DNA from: Alicyclobacillus acidiphilus NBRC 100859
Lineage (GTDB): Bacteria; Bacillota; Bacilli; Alicyclobacillales; Alicyclobacillaceae
Assembly (NCBI RefSeq): GCF_001544355.1
Contig: NZ_BCQI01000001.1
Span: 124,001-188,000 of the forward strand
DNA length: 64,000 nucleotides
Direction of reading: 5' to 3'
Shown here: in pieces, positions 35,449-43,991 of the stretch
How the letters are laid out: each line of letters starts with the position of its first letter
How positions within the stretch are numbered: the first letter of the stretch is position 1
Notes under the pieces: generated by a model
Told to the model about the DNA's origin: nothing
What the model saw: the letters and a program-made list of their open reading frames with translations, nothing else
The model's database searches: none
Position numbers and translations under genes: made by a program

Positions 35449-36705
35449 CTAAATGGACACGCTGATTCCGTTCGATTGTTCGCTGTATCGCAAACTCGCC
35501 AATTGCACAGAATTCCGCGCTTGACCCACACCATCGGTCGAACCCAATCCGGCCACGGCATTGCGCTGCGGCTGCCGCCCCTGACGCTCCTTGTCACTAT
35601 TCCCTTCTCCTTGACCAAACGACAGCTTCATACCTGCCAGCTGTACGCCGGCGGACTGGAGCGATTGTTGCAAATTCGACCATTCCTGGTTCAACCAGGC
35701 AAACGTCGCTGGCTGCGCCGCCGCCACCTGGATCTGCAGCCCATCCGCGTCCTTTGTGACTGTCACGTCGAGCTGCCCCAAACCCTGCGGGACAATTTGG
35801 ACATGAAACTGCGTCTTACCCTCGTTCAAGCTCGACGAAAGCACCTTGCCGAATTGCGAAAGCGCGTCCGGATCGCGAATGTCGACGCTCGCATTCGCAT
35901 GGGTCGCCGTCTGCGTATTGACCGGTTGCGTGCCATGCGATGCCGTGGCTGCCTGGGTCATCACTGCAGCTGCCGTGATCGCAGGTTCCTGGCGCTTCGC
36001 CTGACTCGTCTGCGGAGCGGACTCATCACCCGCAACCGCCGTCACAACATGCGCCGAGTTCGCAGGTTCCTGGCTGGCAGGCATCTGCTGCGCTTGCCCC
36101 GTGTCGGACAGATGGCGATTGGCAGGCGTCGCTGTCGCCGACGCATTCTCACTGGACAGCGCGTCAGCCGCCCGGTCACTGGCCCTACCAAAATCGCTCG
36201 CTGGTTGCACAGACTGCTGCGCCGTCGATTGCACCACGGTCGTCGCGTCGATCTTCACCAAGGCGGAATCGGTCGATTTCGTCGCTTCGTCGATCGCGGT
36301 CAAACTCGTCACCTGCGCAGATTTCGCCTGCTCGCCAGCCGCCCCGCTCCCACCGGACTTTGCGGGTTCCCGTCCGCCTGCCTTACTCGATCCCTGCGCC
36401 GCAACACCACGGATCGGGACATCGACGCGGAGAGGAACCGGACCTTTCACAGGCACTGACGCAGATTTCGACGTCGGGCTTCGCGACACAGATGCGGCTT
36501 TGAGCTTGGCCTCACCCGCCGCCTTACCGTCCGCCTGACCGAGATTGCCTGAGCCTGGCAGCGGCGTGCCTGCAATCGATCCAAACATCGCGGCAAAGAC
36601 GTCGCTGAACACCACGTTCGATCCGTCAAAAGAACGCTTCGCCTTGCCGTTGGCAACCGAACCTGAATCAGCCTCGGCGCTCGCTGTCACCTGCGAGATT
36701 GTCAT
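35449..36705 (-). CDS. fliK: Flagellar hook-length control protein FliK
   Basis: A 418-residue secreted ruler. The N-terminal two-thirds is low-complexity, rich in Ala, Ser, Gln and Thr. The C-terminal Flg_hook domain (about residues 290-380) contains QFHVQIVPQGLGQLDVTVT and a QSLQSAGVQLAGMKLSFGQG end. It signals FlhB to change substrate specificity. The ATG at 36705 follows AAGGAGGTG by 5 bases; an earlier in-frame start at 36744 lies before this site. The coding region is flanked by motE and flgD in standard order. Confidence 0.9.
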   Translation of the reverse strand: MTISQVTASAEADSGSVANGKAKRSFDGSNVVFSDVFAAMFGSIAGTPLPGSGNLGQADGKAAGEAKLKAASVSRSPTSKSASVPVKGPVPLRVDVPIRGVAAQGSSKAGGREPAKSGGSGAAGEQAKSAQVTSLTAIDEATKSTDSALVKIDATTVVQSTAQQSVQPASDFGRASDRAADALSSENASATATPANRHLSDTGQAQQMPASQEPANSAHVVTAVAGDESAPQTSQAKRQEPAITAAAVMTQAATASHGTQPVNTQTATHANASVDIRDPDALSQFGKVLSSSLNEGKTQFHVQIVPQGLGQLDVTVTKDADGLQIQVAAAQPATFAWLNQEWSNLQQSLQSAGVQLAGMKLSFGQGEGNSDKERQGRQPQRNAVAGLGSTDGVGQARNSVQLASLRYSEQSNGISVSI

Positions 36706-36778
36706 CGTATCACCTCCTTTCAAAGGTTGACCGTCTGGGTGCAACCGTTTCGATTCGTGAGTCCGGTTCGCGCTTTGC

Positions 36779-37447
36779 CTACGGCGCCGACGTCAACGCG
36801 TTGGACGTATTGGCGGCCGCATTGGACGTCGCCGAACTGGTTGGACTCGCTTGCTGGTCCGTCGCCGCCTGTTGCAAAATTTGACTCGCGAGTGCAGGCG
36901 ACAGCTCCTGCAGAATCGGCCCCGCCACGGATGTGGACATTTCCTCGACGACCCAACCTGCCTTCGCGAGGGACATCTTGTCCAAGACAGCCGCCGCAGC
37001 TTGCGGATCCATCTGCGCCAACACCTTCGCTTCGGCCGCCCCCTGCTTGGCATCCGACGAGACCACGCTCAGCTTCTGCCGCAACGTCGCGATCTCGCTC
37101 TGCAACGAAGCGACCTGTTGTCGTTGCTGTTGCAGTTCGGTCAAATCCGCACTCAATGTTCGATTCAACGATTGGATAGTCGCTTTTTGGCTGGCGATGG
37201 TACCTTGTAACTGCACCATTGGCCCATTCTTAGAGGCGTTCGTCGAGTGTCCCAACAGGCTCATGGCCGTCTGCCACACAGGAACGCCAACGTATTGCAA
37301 GGCGCCGCCAATCACGAGAATCGCAACGAGAACCGGTATCACGCCGACGAGAACGATCCACGCCAGCCTTCGCAAAAAGCCCGATTTTTCCTCCTTTGTC
37401 TCAACGCGGCTCACACTGGCGGCTGTCTTGGCCTGACGTGCATTCAT
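36779..37447 (-). CDS. MotE/YlxF-type flagellar protein (MgtE N-domain-like)
   Basis: A 222-residue protein with one N-terminal membrane helix (LAWIVLVGVIPVLVAILVIG), a coiled coil (about residues 75-135, with repeated QLQ and LQQQRQQ) and an MgtE_N-like C-terminal region (VLAQMDPQAAAAVLDKMSLA, then ILQELSPALASQILQQA). It corresponds by position and plan to YlxF of B. subtilis, thought to act as a stator-associated MotE-type chaperone. It overlaps fliJ by 4 bases. Confidence 0.82.
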   Translation of the reverse strand: MNARQAKTAASVSRVETKEEKSGFLRRLAWIVLVGVIPVLVAILVIGGALQYVGVPVWQTAMSLLGHSTNASKNGPMVQLQGTIASQKATIQSLNRTLSADLTELQQQRQQVASLQSEIATLRQKLSVVSSDAKQGAAEAKVLAQMDPQAAAAVLDKMSLAKAGWVVEEMSTSVAGPILQELSPALASQILQQAATDQQASPTSSATSNAAANTSNALTSAP

Positions 37448-37881
37448 CGTGAATCCGCCTTTCCGAACCTGAGCATCGCATCCTCATCCGCTTTCGCCTG
37501 GTCTTGACGCGCTTGTGCCGCTGAGACTTCAGCGAACGTGCGCTCGACAATTTTGTCCCAAGTCTTCTCATCGACAAAGGCCATGCGCAGTTTTTCCTGT
37601 TGGTGCTCCAAGGTCATCTTCGCTTCTGTCCATTGCCGTTCGATGTGGGACTGCCTCATCTCAAGACCTCGGCGATACGCCTCGTAGGCCTCCCAATCCT
37701 CACGGCGCACAACCGCGCTTTGGGCTTTGCGGGCACGGCTCTTCTCGGCCTCCAAATCCATCCACAACTGACGAATGCTCGACTCCTCCTGGAGCGCCCG
37801 GCCATATTCGATCTCTTCAATACCAGTCAAATCTTGCTTGATTTTGTGATAGCGATCCGCAAATTGAAGAAAGCGGTTCAT
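37444..37881 (-). CDS. fliJ: Flagellar export chaperone FliJ
   Basis: A 145-residue, almost wholly helical coiled-coil protein, rich in Glu, Arg, Gln and Ala. It has no membrane segment or signal peptide. FliJ proteins are poorly conserved in sequence, so the call rests on the coiled-coil pattern (RHK/E-rich heptads from residue 10 to 130), the length and the place directly after fliI, with which it overlaps by 4 bases. It acts in the stalk of the FliI ATPase ring. Confidence 0.88.
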   Translation of the reverse strand: MNRFLQFADRYHKIKQDLTGIEEIEYGRALQEESSIRQLWMDLEAEKSRARKAQSAVVRREDWEAYEAYRRGLEMRQSHIERQWTEAKMTLEHQQEKLRMAFVDEKTWDKIVERTFAEVSAAQARQDQAKADEDAMLRFGKADSR

Positions 37882-39191
37882 ATGGTCACCCCTGCGAGCG
37901 TCGATAACGCGCCGAGCGTCTCCTGCATCGTCGACAATTGATCCGTCTCCTGCCGAAGCAGTTCGTGCACATGCGGGATTCGTTCAATCGCCTCGTCGGC
38001 GTCGATATCGGTTCCTTTCCGATATGCGCCGATTCGCAGAAGGTCTTCGATATCTTGATATTTGCTCAACCAATTGCGGACAATGGCCGCCGCCGTCTGG
38101 TGCTCCTTCGACGCCACTGTCGAAAACAGTCGAGATATACTGCTCAATACGTCAATGGCAGGAAAATGTCCTGCATTGGCGAGTCTTCGCGACAAAACAA
38201 TGTGCCCGTCCAGGATGCCGCGCACCGTGTCAGCCAACGGATCGTTCATGTCATCGCCATCGACCAGAACTGTGTAAAACGCGGTGATGGAACCAAATTC
38301 CCCCGGCCCAGTGCGCTCGAGCAACTTCGGCAGCAATGCGAACACAGACGGTGTGTATCCTCGCGACGTCGGCGGTTCGCCAGCCGACAAACCCACTTCG
38401 CGCTGCGCCATGGCAAAACGGGTGACCGAGTCCATCATGAAGTTGACATGCATCCCCTGTTCGCTGAAATACTCGGCGATCGCCGTTGCGACAAACGCGG
38501 CTTTCGTGCGAATCAAGGCAGGTTGATCCGAAGTCGCCACAACCACGACGCTTCGCGCCAGCCCTTCCTCGCCCAGGTCCCGCTCGATAAATTCCCGCAC
38601 CTCGCGACCTCGCTCACCGACGAGCGCGATGACATTCACATCAGCCGAGGTGCCGCGCGCAATCATCGACAGCAGTGTACTCTTGCCCACGCCGCTTCCC
38701 GCGAAGATGCCGATCCGCTGACCGTTGCCGACGGTCAACAAAGAATCGATCGCGCGAACGCCCGTCGACAACACCGTCTCCACGCGACGGCGGCGCAGCG
38801 GATCGAGCGGCCTGCCGCCGACGTGCCGACGAACTTCTGCCCGGACCGGCCCGCGACCGTCCATCGGCCGGCCGAGTCCATCGAGAATTCTGCCAAGCAT
38901 CGCGTTCGAGCAGGCGACGGTAAGCCGTTCATCCCGCGCTTGCACCATTGCGCCCGGCGCAATATCCGCCATCTCGCCAAGCGGCACAAGCAGCAGCCGA
39001 TCATCCCGGAAACCGACAACCTCAGCCTCGCACCGGGACGTCGCGCCGTGCACCACACACAGATCCCCCAGGGCGGCCCGCGGCCCAAGCGACTCAATCG
39101 TCATCCCGACCACTTTCGTCACCTTCCCGTAGCACCGCACGAGTTTCCAATTTGGCAACTGACCTATTGCGCTGTCAAGAAGACTCGCCAC
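37878..39191 (-). CDS. fliI: Flagellum-specific ATPase FliI
   Basis: A 437-residue ATPase of the F1-beta family that powers or assists export. Walker A is IFAGSGVGKSTLLSMIARG. Further motifs are ALVGERGREVREFIERDLG, FMMDSVTRFAMAQREVGLS and the signature GEPPTSRGYTPSVFALLPKL. The GTG at 39191 is inside the fliH end, 9 bases after GGGAGGA, and gives the family length. The upstream in-frame continuation to 39404 is a shadow of fliH. Confidence 0.95.
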   Translation of the reverse strand: MASLLDSAIGQLPNWKLVRCYGKVTKVVGMTIESLGPRAALGDLCVVHGATSRCEAEVVGFRDDRLLLVPLGEMADIAPGAMVQARDERLTVACSNAMLGRILDGLGRPMDGRGPVRAEVRRHVGGRPLDPLRRRRVETVLSTGVRAIDSLLTVGNGQRIGIFAGSGVGKSTLLSMIARGTSADVNVIALVGERGREVREFIERDLGEEGLARSVVVVATSDQPALIRTKAAFVATAIAEYFSEQGMHVNFMMDSVTRFAMAQREVGLSAGEPPTSRGYTPSVFALLPKLLERTGPGEFGSITAFYTVLVDGDDMNDPLADTVRGILDGHIVLSRRLANAGHFPAIDVLSSISRLFSTVASKEHQTAAAIVRNWLSKYQDIEDLLRIGAYRKGTDIDADEAIERIPHVHELLRQETDQLSTMQETLGALSTLAGVTI

Positions 39192-39987
39192 GGGAACCAT
39201 CCTCCCATTGCCGCGAAAAATCATCCAACGACCGTTGCAGTTCGGCCAATCTCGTCGCAATTCGAGCGTCCACGCGAGCTGCGTCACCCACGATGACGCA
39301 GTCTCCCACGGCCAGATTCGCGTCGGGAACGACGGTGATCTCGTACTCGCCGTGTCGTTCCGCCAGCCATCGCGGGTGCGACTGCCGGGCGGCGGCGTAG
39401 TCATCAGGGTGTACGCGAACCTGCACAGACGTGCTGCCGATCAACTCGGCCAGAACCTCGGAAACGATGGCCCCCACCTCGGCTGGAGCGGCGGTCAGTT
39501 CTCGGTGGAGAAGCCGTTCAACCGCAGCCACGGCAAATCGCCGAAGCGCGTCCTCCGCTTGCCGCAGCTGGCCTTCGCGCTGTCGCTCGATATCCTCGCA
39601 AATGGCGGCCAAACGCGCCGTTTCCTCGCGTTTCCAAATCGCCAGTTCGACCTTGGCCTCTTCCCGTCCCGTTCGCAAACCTTCGGCATATCCGGATTGC
39701 CTTGCCGCGGCCTTCACCTGTTCAGCTTCCGTCCGAGCAGATTCCAAAATCCGCTCGGCCTCCTGCTGGGCCGAGGAAACCAACTCATCCCGCTGCCGCG
39801 CGGCTTCTGCCAATTCATGCGACAATCGGAGCAACTCCGCTTCCATATCGGCCTTCACGGCGTGATCGACATCGCCGCTCGCCTGTTCGGCACTGGCACG
39901 GTAATGATCGTCGACGGCGGGAACCGGTATCGGCAATGTGTCCGGCGGCGGCCATGTCGCAGCAACTCGTTTCAGCACTTTAGACAA
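39175..39987 (-). CDS. fliH: Flagellar assembly protein FliH
   Basis: A 270-residue regulator of the FliI ATPase. A long central coiled coil (LLRLSHELAEAARQRDELV onward) is rich in Ala, Glu and Arg. The C-terminal domain, similar to V/F-ATPase stator subunits, has VQVRVHPDDYAAARQSHPRW and ANLAVGDCVIVGDAARVDAR. The TTG at 39987 (MSKVLKRV) overlaps fliG by 8 bases and lies 11 bases after GGAGG. Longer in-frame openings have no FliH features. Confidence 0.9.
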   Translation of the reverse strand: MSKVLKRVAATWPPPDTLPIPVPAVDDHYRASAEQASGDVDHAVKADMEAELLRLSHELAEAARQRDELVSSAQQEAERILESARTEAEQVKAAARQSGYAEGLRTGREEAKVELAIWKREETARLAAICEDIERQREGQLRQAEDALRRFAVAAVERLLHRELTAAPAEVGAIVSEVLAELIGSTSVQVRVHPDDYAAARQSHPRWLAERHGEYEITVVPDANLAVGDCVIVGDAARVDARIATRLAELQRSLDDFSRQWEDGSRGESS

Positions 39988-41002
39988 TGATGTCGTCACC
40001 TCCGCCGCGCGAGACGACAATTTCGCCCAGGTCCTCGAGATGCCGTATGATCCCGACGATGCGCTGCTGCGCATCCTCGACGTCGCGCAGGCGTACCGGC
40101 CCCATATACTCCATATCCTCCGCAAACTGCTCAGCCATGCGCTTCGACATGTTGTTGAACAATATCTCTTTGACGTCTTCCCGCGACACCTTCAACGCCA
40201 ACTGCAGATCGCGGGCGTCGACTTCTCGGATGACACGCTGGATGGCGCGACTGTCCAAGAAGATGATGTCCTCGAACACGAACATGCGCTTCTTGATCTC
40301 GTCGACCAGTTCCGGGTCCTTGGCAGCCAATTGTTCCAAAATCGACTTCTCGGTCGTTCGGTCGACGCCGTTCAAAATATTCACAATCGCTTCGATACCG
40401 CCAGCCTGCGTACTGTCGACAGCGGTCATCGTCGACAGTTTGGATTCGAGGATATCTTCCACTTCCGCAATCACGTCAGGCGATGTCCCCTTCATGGTGG
40501 CAATGCGCCGAGCGACATCCGCCTGCATCTCCGGGGTGAGTTCAGACATGATCATTGCGGCTTGCGCAGGTTCCAAGTAGGAGAGAACCAAGGCCACCGT
40601 TTGGGGGTGCTCGTCTTGAATAAAACCAAGAACTTGAGTCGGGTCTGCTTTGCGTGCGAAGTGAAAAGGGCGAACTTGGAGCGACGATGTCAGCCTCGCA
40701 AGGATGTCTTGCGCAGTCGCAGCGCCCAAAGCCTTTTCCAGGACTTCGCGGGCATACTCGATACCACCGGTTTGAATATAGTCGCGAGCCATGGCGAGAT
40801 CGCGAAACTCTTCAAGGATGGTTTCGCGTTTCTCCATATCCACTTTGCTCACATTGGCAATTTCAAACGTTAATTTTTCGACTTCTTCCTGAGACAAACG
40901 TTTCAAGACGTTCGCGGCGACTTCCTGGCCGAGTGCGATGAGAAGCACAGCCGCCTTCTGTTTGCCTGACAAAGATTGTGATGGACGTTGCACGCTCTTC
41001 AC
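39980..41002 (-). CDS. fliG: Flagellar motor switch protein FliG
   Basis: A 340-residue rotor protein that couples torque to switching. The N-terminal domain binds FliF. The middle domain has the EHPQT motif (FIQDEHPQTVALVLSYLEP). The C-terminal torque helix contains the charged residues in SRAIQRVIREVDARDLQLAL. The start is a GTG at 41002 next to GGAGGAGGCG; a second GTG three codons in is possible. It is flanked by fliF and fliH. Confidence 0.96.
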   Translation of the reverse strand: MKSVQRPSQSLSGKQKAAVLLIALGQEVAANVLKRLSQEEVEKLTFEIANVSKVDMEKRETILEEFRDLAMARDYIQTGGIEYAREVLEKALGAATAQDILARLTSSLQVRPFHFARKADPTQVLGFIQDEHPQTVALVLSYLEPAQAAMIMSELTPEMQADVARRIATMKGTSPDVIAEVEDILESKLSTMTAVDSTQAGGIEAIVNILNGVDRTTEKSILEQLAAKDPELVDEIKKRMFVFEDIIFLDSRAIQRVIREVDARDLQLALKVSREDVKEILFNNMSKRMAEQFAEDMEYMGPVRLRDVEDAQQRIVGIIRHLEDLGEIVVSRGGGDDIIV

Positions 41003-41023
41003 CGCCTCCTCCGAGTTCGGTCG

Positions 41024-42559
41024 TCATTCAGAGAGCCAGGTCTTCAGCAGGCTCGCGAAATCATCAGGACGCTGTGTCGCGAGCCCAACCAGTTGGTTCC
41101 GCAAGATCTCCTCTTCCGTCAACGGAAGTTCTTCCAACTCGTTCTCATACGTGTCCTGAATCCTGGCGACAATCTCCGGTTCTGCGTTCTTCGCGCGTCT
41201 CCGTCCTACCATGTACACGCCTCCGCCAATCAGCAGAAGAGCGAGCAACCCCAAACCATACAGGGAATAATGCGGTTTCGACGGCGTCACGCTCACCGAC
41301 GACGTTTGACTGAACGGAACGGATGAGACGGACACTTGGTTTTTTCCCTGAGATTGACTGGATCCAATCACCGAGGAAACGAATGATTGAATCTGTTTCT
41401 GAACCGCCGGCGTAATACTTTTGTCATTGCTGTTCAACAGCACGCCTACCGAATAGCCAAGCACTTGCATCGGATCAGCAGTCGTCTGCTGATTCTGGTA
41501 ACTAAAGTCATAGTTGGTCGTCGTATCGGTCGAGTTGGAATTGGACGGTCCACTCGCGCCGCCGGATGCGTACGACGTGGTGCTGTTAGGATTGCTGCCA
41601 GCCTGGCCTGCCGCCCCGCTGTTCGTGGACGTGCCATTGGTGGTCTGGCTCTTGTCGACCTCCGAACTGGTTACGAAGCCGTTGGTCGATCCCGGCGCGT
41701 TGATCAGCGTGTGCGATTGAATCTTTGTCTGATTGAACGTCACATTCGCATGCACGACGACCACCGCGTTCTGCGCTCCAACGATTTGCTGAAGCCCCGA
41801 AACAAGCTTTTGCGTCATATCATTTTCGAGCTTTTCGCGCATTTGAATCTCAGTCGAAGCGCTCGAACTTCCCTGATCGGCATTGGGCACATCGCTCGAC
41901 AATGTATCGCCGTATTGATCAACCACCGTGACATTGCCGACGGTAAGCCCTTGTACAGAATGAGCAACCAATTGCTGAATACCCGCCACTTGCGCCGCCG
42001 ACAACTGGACGCCGTTGCCCAACTGGACAAATACCGAAGCCTTTGCGTCGGTGACAGGTTGCGTCACAAACAGTTGTTGCTGAGGCATGACGATATGCAC
42101 TTGCGCGGACTCGACGCCATCGATGGACGATATCGTCGAATTCAAGCTTTGCTGCAACGCGTCCAGAACCTGAATGTTGAATTGGTCTTCCGTCATCCCG
42201 ATGGAAGAACTCACGCTGGAATATCCAATGTATCCCGACTGCGGGAGACCTGCCATCGACAACTGGATCCTCGCTTCATCGGCGTCTCGAGCCGGAACCA
42301 GCACCGAAGAACCTTGGATCTCCTGCGGAATGTTCAACGTTTCAAGTTGTTGCTGAACTTGTCCGAGCGATTTATCGTCCAGTCCGCTCATGATGGTGAC
42401 ATAGTGCGGACGCGTCGCGACAAATATGATCATCGACAAAACGGCCACAACGGCAACGGAAATGATGATGATGTTGCGTCGCATGGCGGCAGACATAGCG
42501 GTCCATCGCTCGACAACCCTTGTCCACATTGCACGGAGGGTTTGGTTCAATACGCTCAC
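41024..42559 (-). CDS. fliF: Flagellar MS-ring protein FliF
   Basis: A 511-residue membrane protein forming the base ring and housing for the export gate. It has two membrane helices (IIIISVAVVAVLSMIIFVA near the N-terminus and LYGLGLLALLLIGGGVYMVG near residue 440). The YscJ/FliF ring domain includes VLVPARDADEARIQLSMAGLP and GVESAQVHIVMP. A Ser/Asn/Thr-rich loop of about 60 residues precedes the second helix. The C-terminal tail, which binds FliG, ends DDFASLLKTWLSE. Confidence 0.96.
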   Translation of the reverse strand: MSVLNQTLRAMWTRVVERWTAMSAAMRRNIIIISVAVVAVLSMIIFVATRPHYVTIMSGLDDKSLGQVQQQLETLNIPQEIQGSSVLVPARDADEARIQLSMAGLPQSGYIGYSSVSSSIGMTEDQFNIQVLDALQQSLNSTISSIDGVESAQVHIVMPQQQLFVTQPVTDAKASVFVQLGNGVQLSAAQVAGIQQLVAHSVQGLTVGNVTVVDQYGDTLSSDVPNADQGSSSASTEIQMREKLENDMTQKLVSGLQQIVGAQNAVVVVHANVTFNQTKIQSHTLINAPGSTNGFVTSSEVDKSQTTNGTSTNSGAAGQAGSNPNSTTSYASGGASGPSNSNSTDTTTNYDFSYQNQQTTADPMQVLGYSVGVLLNSNDKSITPAVQKQIQSFVSSVIGSSQSQGKNQVSVSSVPFSQTSSVSVTPSKPHYSLYGLGLLALLLIGGGVYMVGRRRAKNAEPEIVARIQDTYENELEELPLTEEEILRNQLVGLATQRPDDFASLLKTWLSE

Positions 42560-42589
42560 CCTTACTCAAACTCAATCGCAGGAGTCACA

Positions 42590-42898
42590 TCAGACCTGCA
42601 TGTTCATCATCGTAGAATAGGCCTGTTGGACTCGCGTCCCTACTTGCGAAAGCATATCGACGGCGATGCTGGCTTGAGATTCAGCGATCATCAGTTGCGC
42701 GGTGGACACATTTCCGCCCATCGCGTAAGTCTGAGCAAGTTGATCCGCATTCTGGCTGAGCGAATTCACCTGGTTCAACTCATCTCCCAAAAAGTCCGCA
42801 AAGCTCTTTCCTGAAGTAGGTTTGGCTGTTCCTGAGGTCCCCGCCGTCGCCGGCTGCATTACGACACTCGCGCTGATTGGAGATATTGGATTTGCCAT
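42590..42898 (-). CDS. fliE: Flagellar hook-basal body complex protein FliE
   Basis: A 102-residue protein that joins the MS ring to the rod. The family pattern is SFADFLGDELNQVNSLSQNA then LMIAESQASIAVDMLSQVGT and the C-terminal QQAYSTMMNMQV. I chose the ATG at 42898 (MANPISPI). The preceding in-frame ATG at 42907 is followed by CDM, which is unlike FliE. Weak GGGGTG ribosome binding site. Confidence 0.93.
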   Translation of the reverse strand: MANPISPISASVVMQPATAGTSGTAKPTSGKSFADFLGDELNQVNSLSQNADQLAQTYAMGGNVSTAQLMIAESQASIAVDMLSQVGTRVQQAYSTMMNMQV

Positions 42899-42912
42899 GT
42901 CACACACCCCTG

Positions 42913-43362
42913 CTACTTAATACTCAGAGCCGTCGTTGCCATCTCTTTTGCCGCGTCGAACGCGGTGACATTTGCTTGATAAGCCCGAGACGCAGAGACC
43001 AAATCGACCATCTGGGTAGCGATATCGACATTGGGTTCTTGAACATATCCGTTTACTGCGTCGGGACTGGAAGGATCGTAGACCGACTGAAGTGGACTGG
43101 TGTCCTCCGTGATCGACGAAACTTCAACGCCTCCATCTTCGACGCCCCCATCGTTAGGAGACGTCAACGCCTGTCCGTAGACCGACTGAAAACTCGGCGT
43201 ACCGCCAACAGCCTGAAAGTTGACGATCTCGGAGCGGTAAGGGCCTCCCTGCGGCGTTCGCGTCGTATTCGCATTCGCGATATTGTTCGCAATGACGTTC
43301 ATCCACAATTGGTTGGCCGCCAGACCGCTGGCGCTGATGTTCATGCTTGACCAATCATTCAT
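42913..43362 (-). CDS. flgC: Flagellar basal-body rod protein FlgC
   Basis: A 149-residue proximal rod protein. The N-terminal motif ISASGLAANQLWMNVIANNI followed by ANANTTRTPQGGPYR is the FlgC signature. The C-terminal helix reads ATQMVDLVSASRAYQANVTA. It lies 5 bases after flgB and 14 bases before fliE. Confidence 0.95.
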   Translation of the reverse strand: MNDWSSMNISASGLAANQLWMNVIANNIANANTTRTPQGGPYRSEIVNFQAVGGTPSFQSVYGQALTSPNDGGVEDGGVEVSSITEDTSPLQSVYDPSSPDAVNGYVQEPNVDIATQMVDLVSASRAYQANVTAFDAAKEMATTALSIK

Positions 43363-43367
43363 TCACA

Positions 43368-43772
43368 TCAACTCCCCATAATCGCTGTCTGGACCCGCGA
43401 CAATCGTTCGCTCACATCTTGGACCAGGGTGTCATACCGAACTTGGTTCTCCGCCAAATCCGTCATTTCGTTTGTGAGGTCCACATTGTTGCCGTTGTTG
43501 TCGACCGCTGTCGAGGTATCCGTATACACCACTGGCTGAATGTTTGGGAGCGTCGCGATGGAAGTGTTCGTCGACGTGCCCGGCAGTGGAATGTGCTTCT
43601 CCCCCATCTGCGCGGAAGAACCATTCTCAAGCGCGCTCTGAAGGTATGTTTCAAATGCGACATCCTGCCTCTTATAACCGGGCGTCTCGGCGTTCGCGAT
43701 ATTGTTGGCGTAAACGCTCTGGCGCAATGTCGCAGCGTTAATGGACGACTGGAGAAGTTGTAACGTATCCAA
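43368..43772 (-). CDS. flgB: Flagellar basal-body rod protein FlgB
   Basis: A 134-residue rod protein and the first gene of the fla/che operon. The signature is LRQSVYANNIANAETPGYKR, followed by QDVAFETYLQSALE and a C-terminal helix NQVRYDTLVQDVSERLSRVQ. I chose the TTG at 43772, which gives the usual length. The open frame runs up to 43904 but the extra residues are not FlgB-like. In the 130 bases between it and the hslU terminator I see no convincing sigma-A or sigma-D promoter. codY, normally just upstream, is missing. Confidence 0.9.
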   Translation of the reverse strand: MDTLQLLQSSINAATLRQSVYANNIANAETPGYKRQDVAFETYLQSALENGSSAQMGEKHIPLPGTSTNTSIATLPNIQPVVYTDTSTAVDNNGNNVDLTNEMTDLAENQVRYDTLVQDVSERLSRVQTAIMGS

Positions 43773-43902
43773 GCTGACATCCCCGTTCGCAGAATTTGAG
43801 TCATTTCGACGACAACCAACAAATTCGGCGGTGCATGGCATATTCCTTCCGACCGAATATCTTTCCAGCGGGGATTTCGTCTCGCGTTCACGATCTCGAC
43901 GC

Positions 43903-43934
43903 AAAAAAGGCGAGATTTGTCTCCAAATCTCGCC
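43903..43934 (-). terminator. Rho-independent terminator after hslU
   Basis: On the minus strand a perfect 11-bp stem (arms 43924-43934 and 43909-43919, loop of 4 bases) is followed by TTTTTT (complement of 43903-43908). It separates the trmFO-xerC-hslVU group from the fla/che operon, so flgB needs its own promoter. Confidence 0.92.
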
Positions 43935-43991
43935 TATACCACCAATATACGTAATAGACGGAAGATTTATCCACGTCGCGTCGATCGCAAA

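Noticed and set aside
43773-43902. A fla/che promoter before flgB
   Set aside because: Candidate boxes such as TTGTTG with TCAAAT at 17 bases match too poorly, and no sigma-D-type GCCGATAT box is present; I did not call one.
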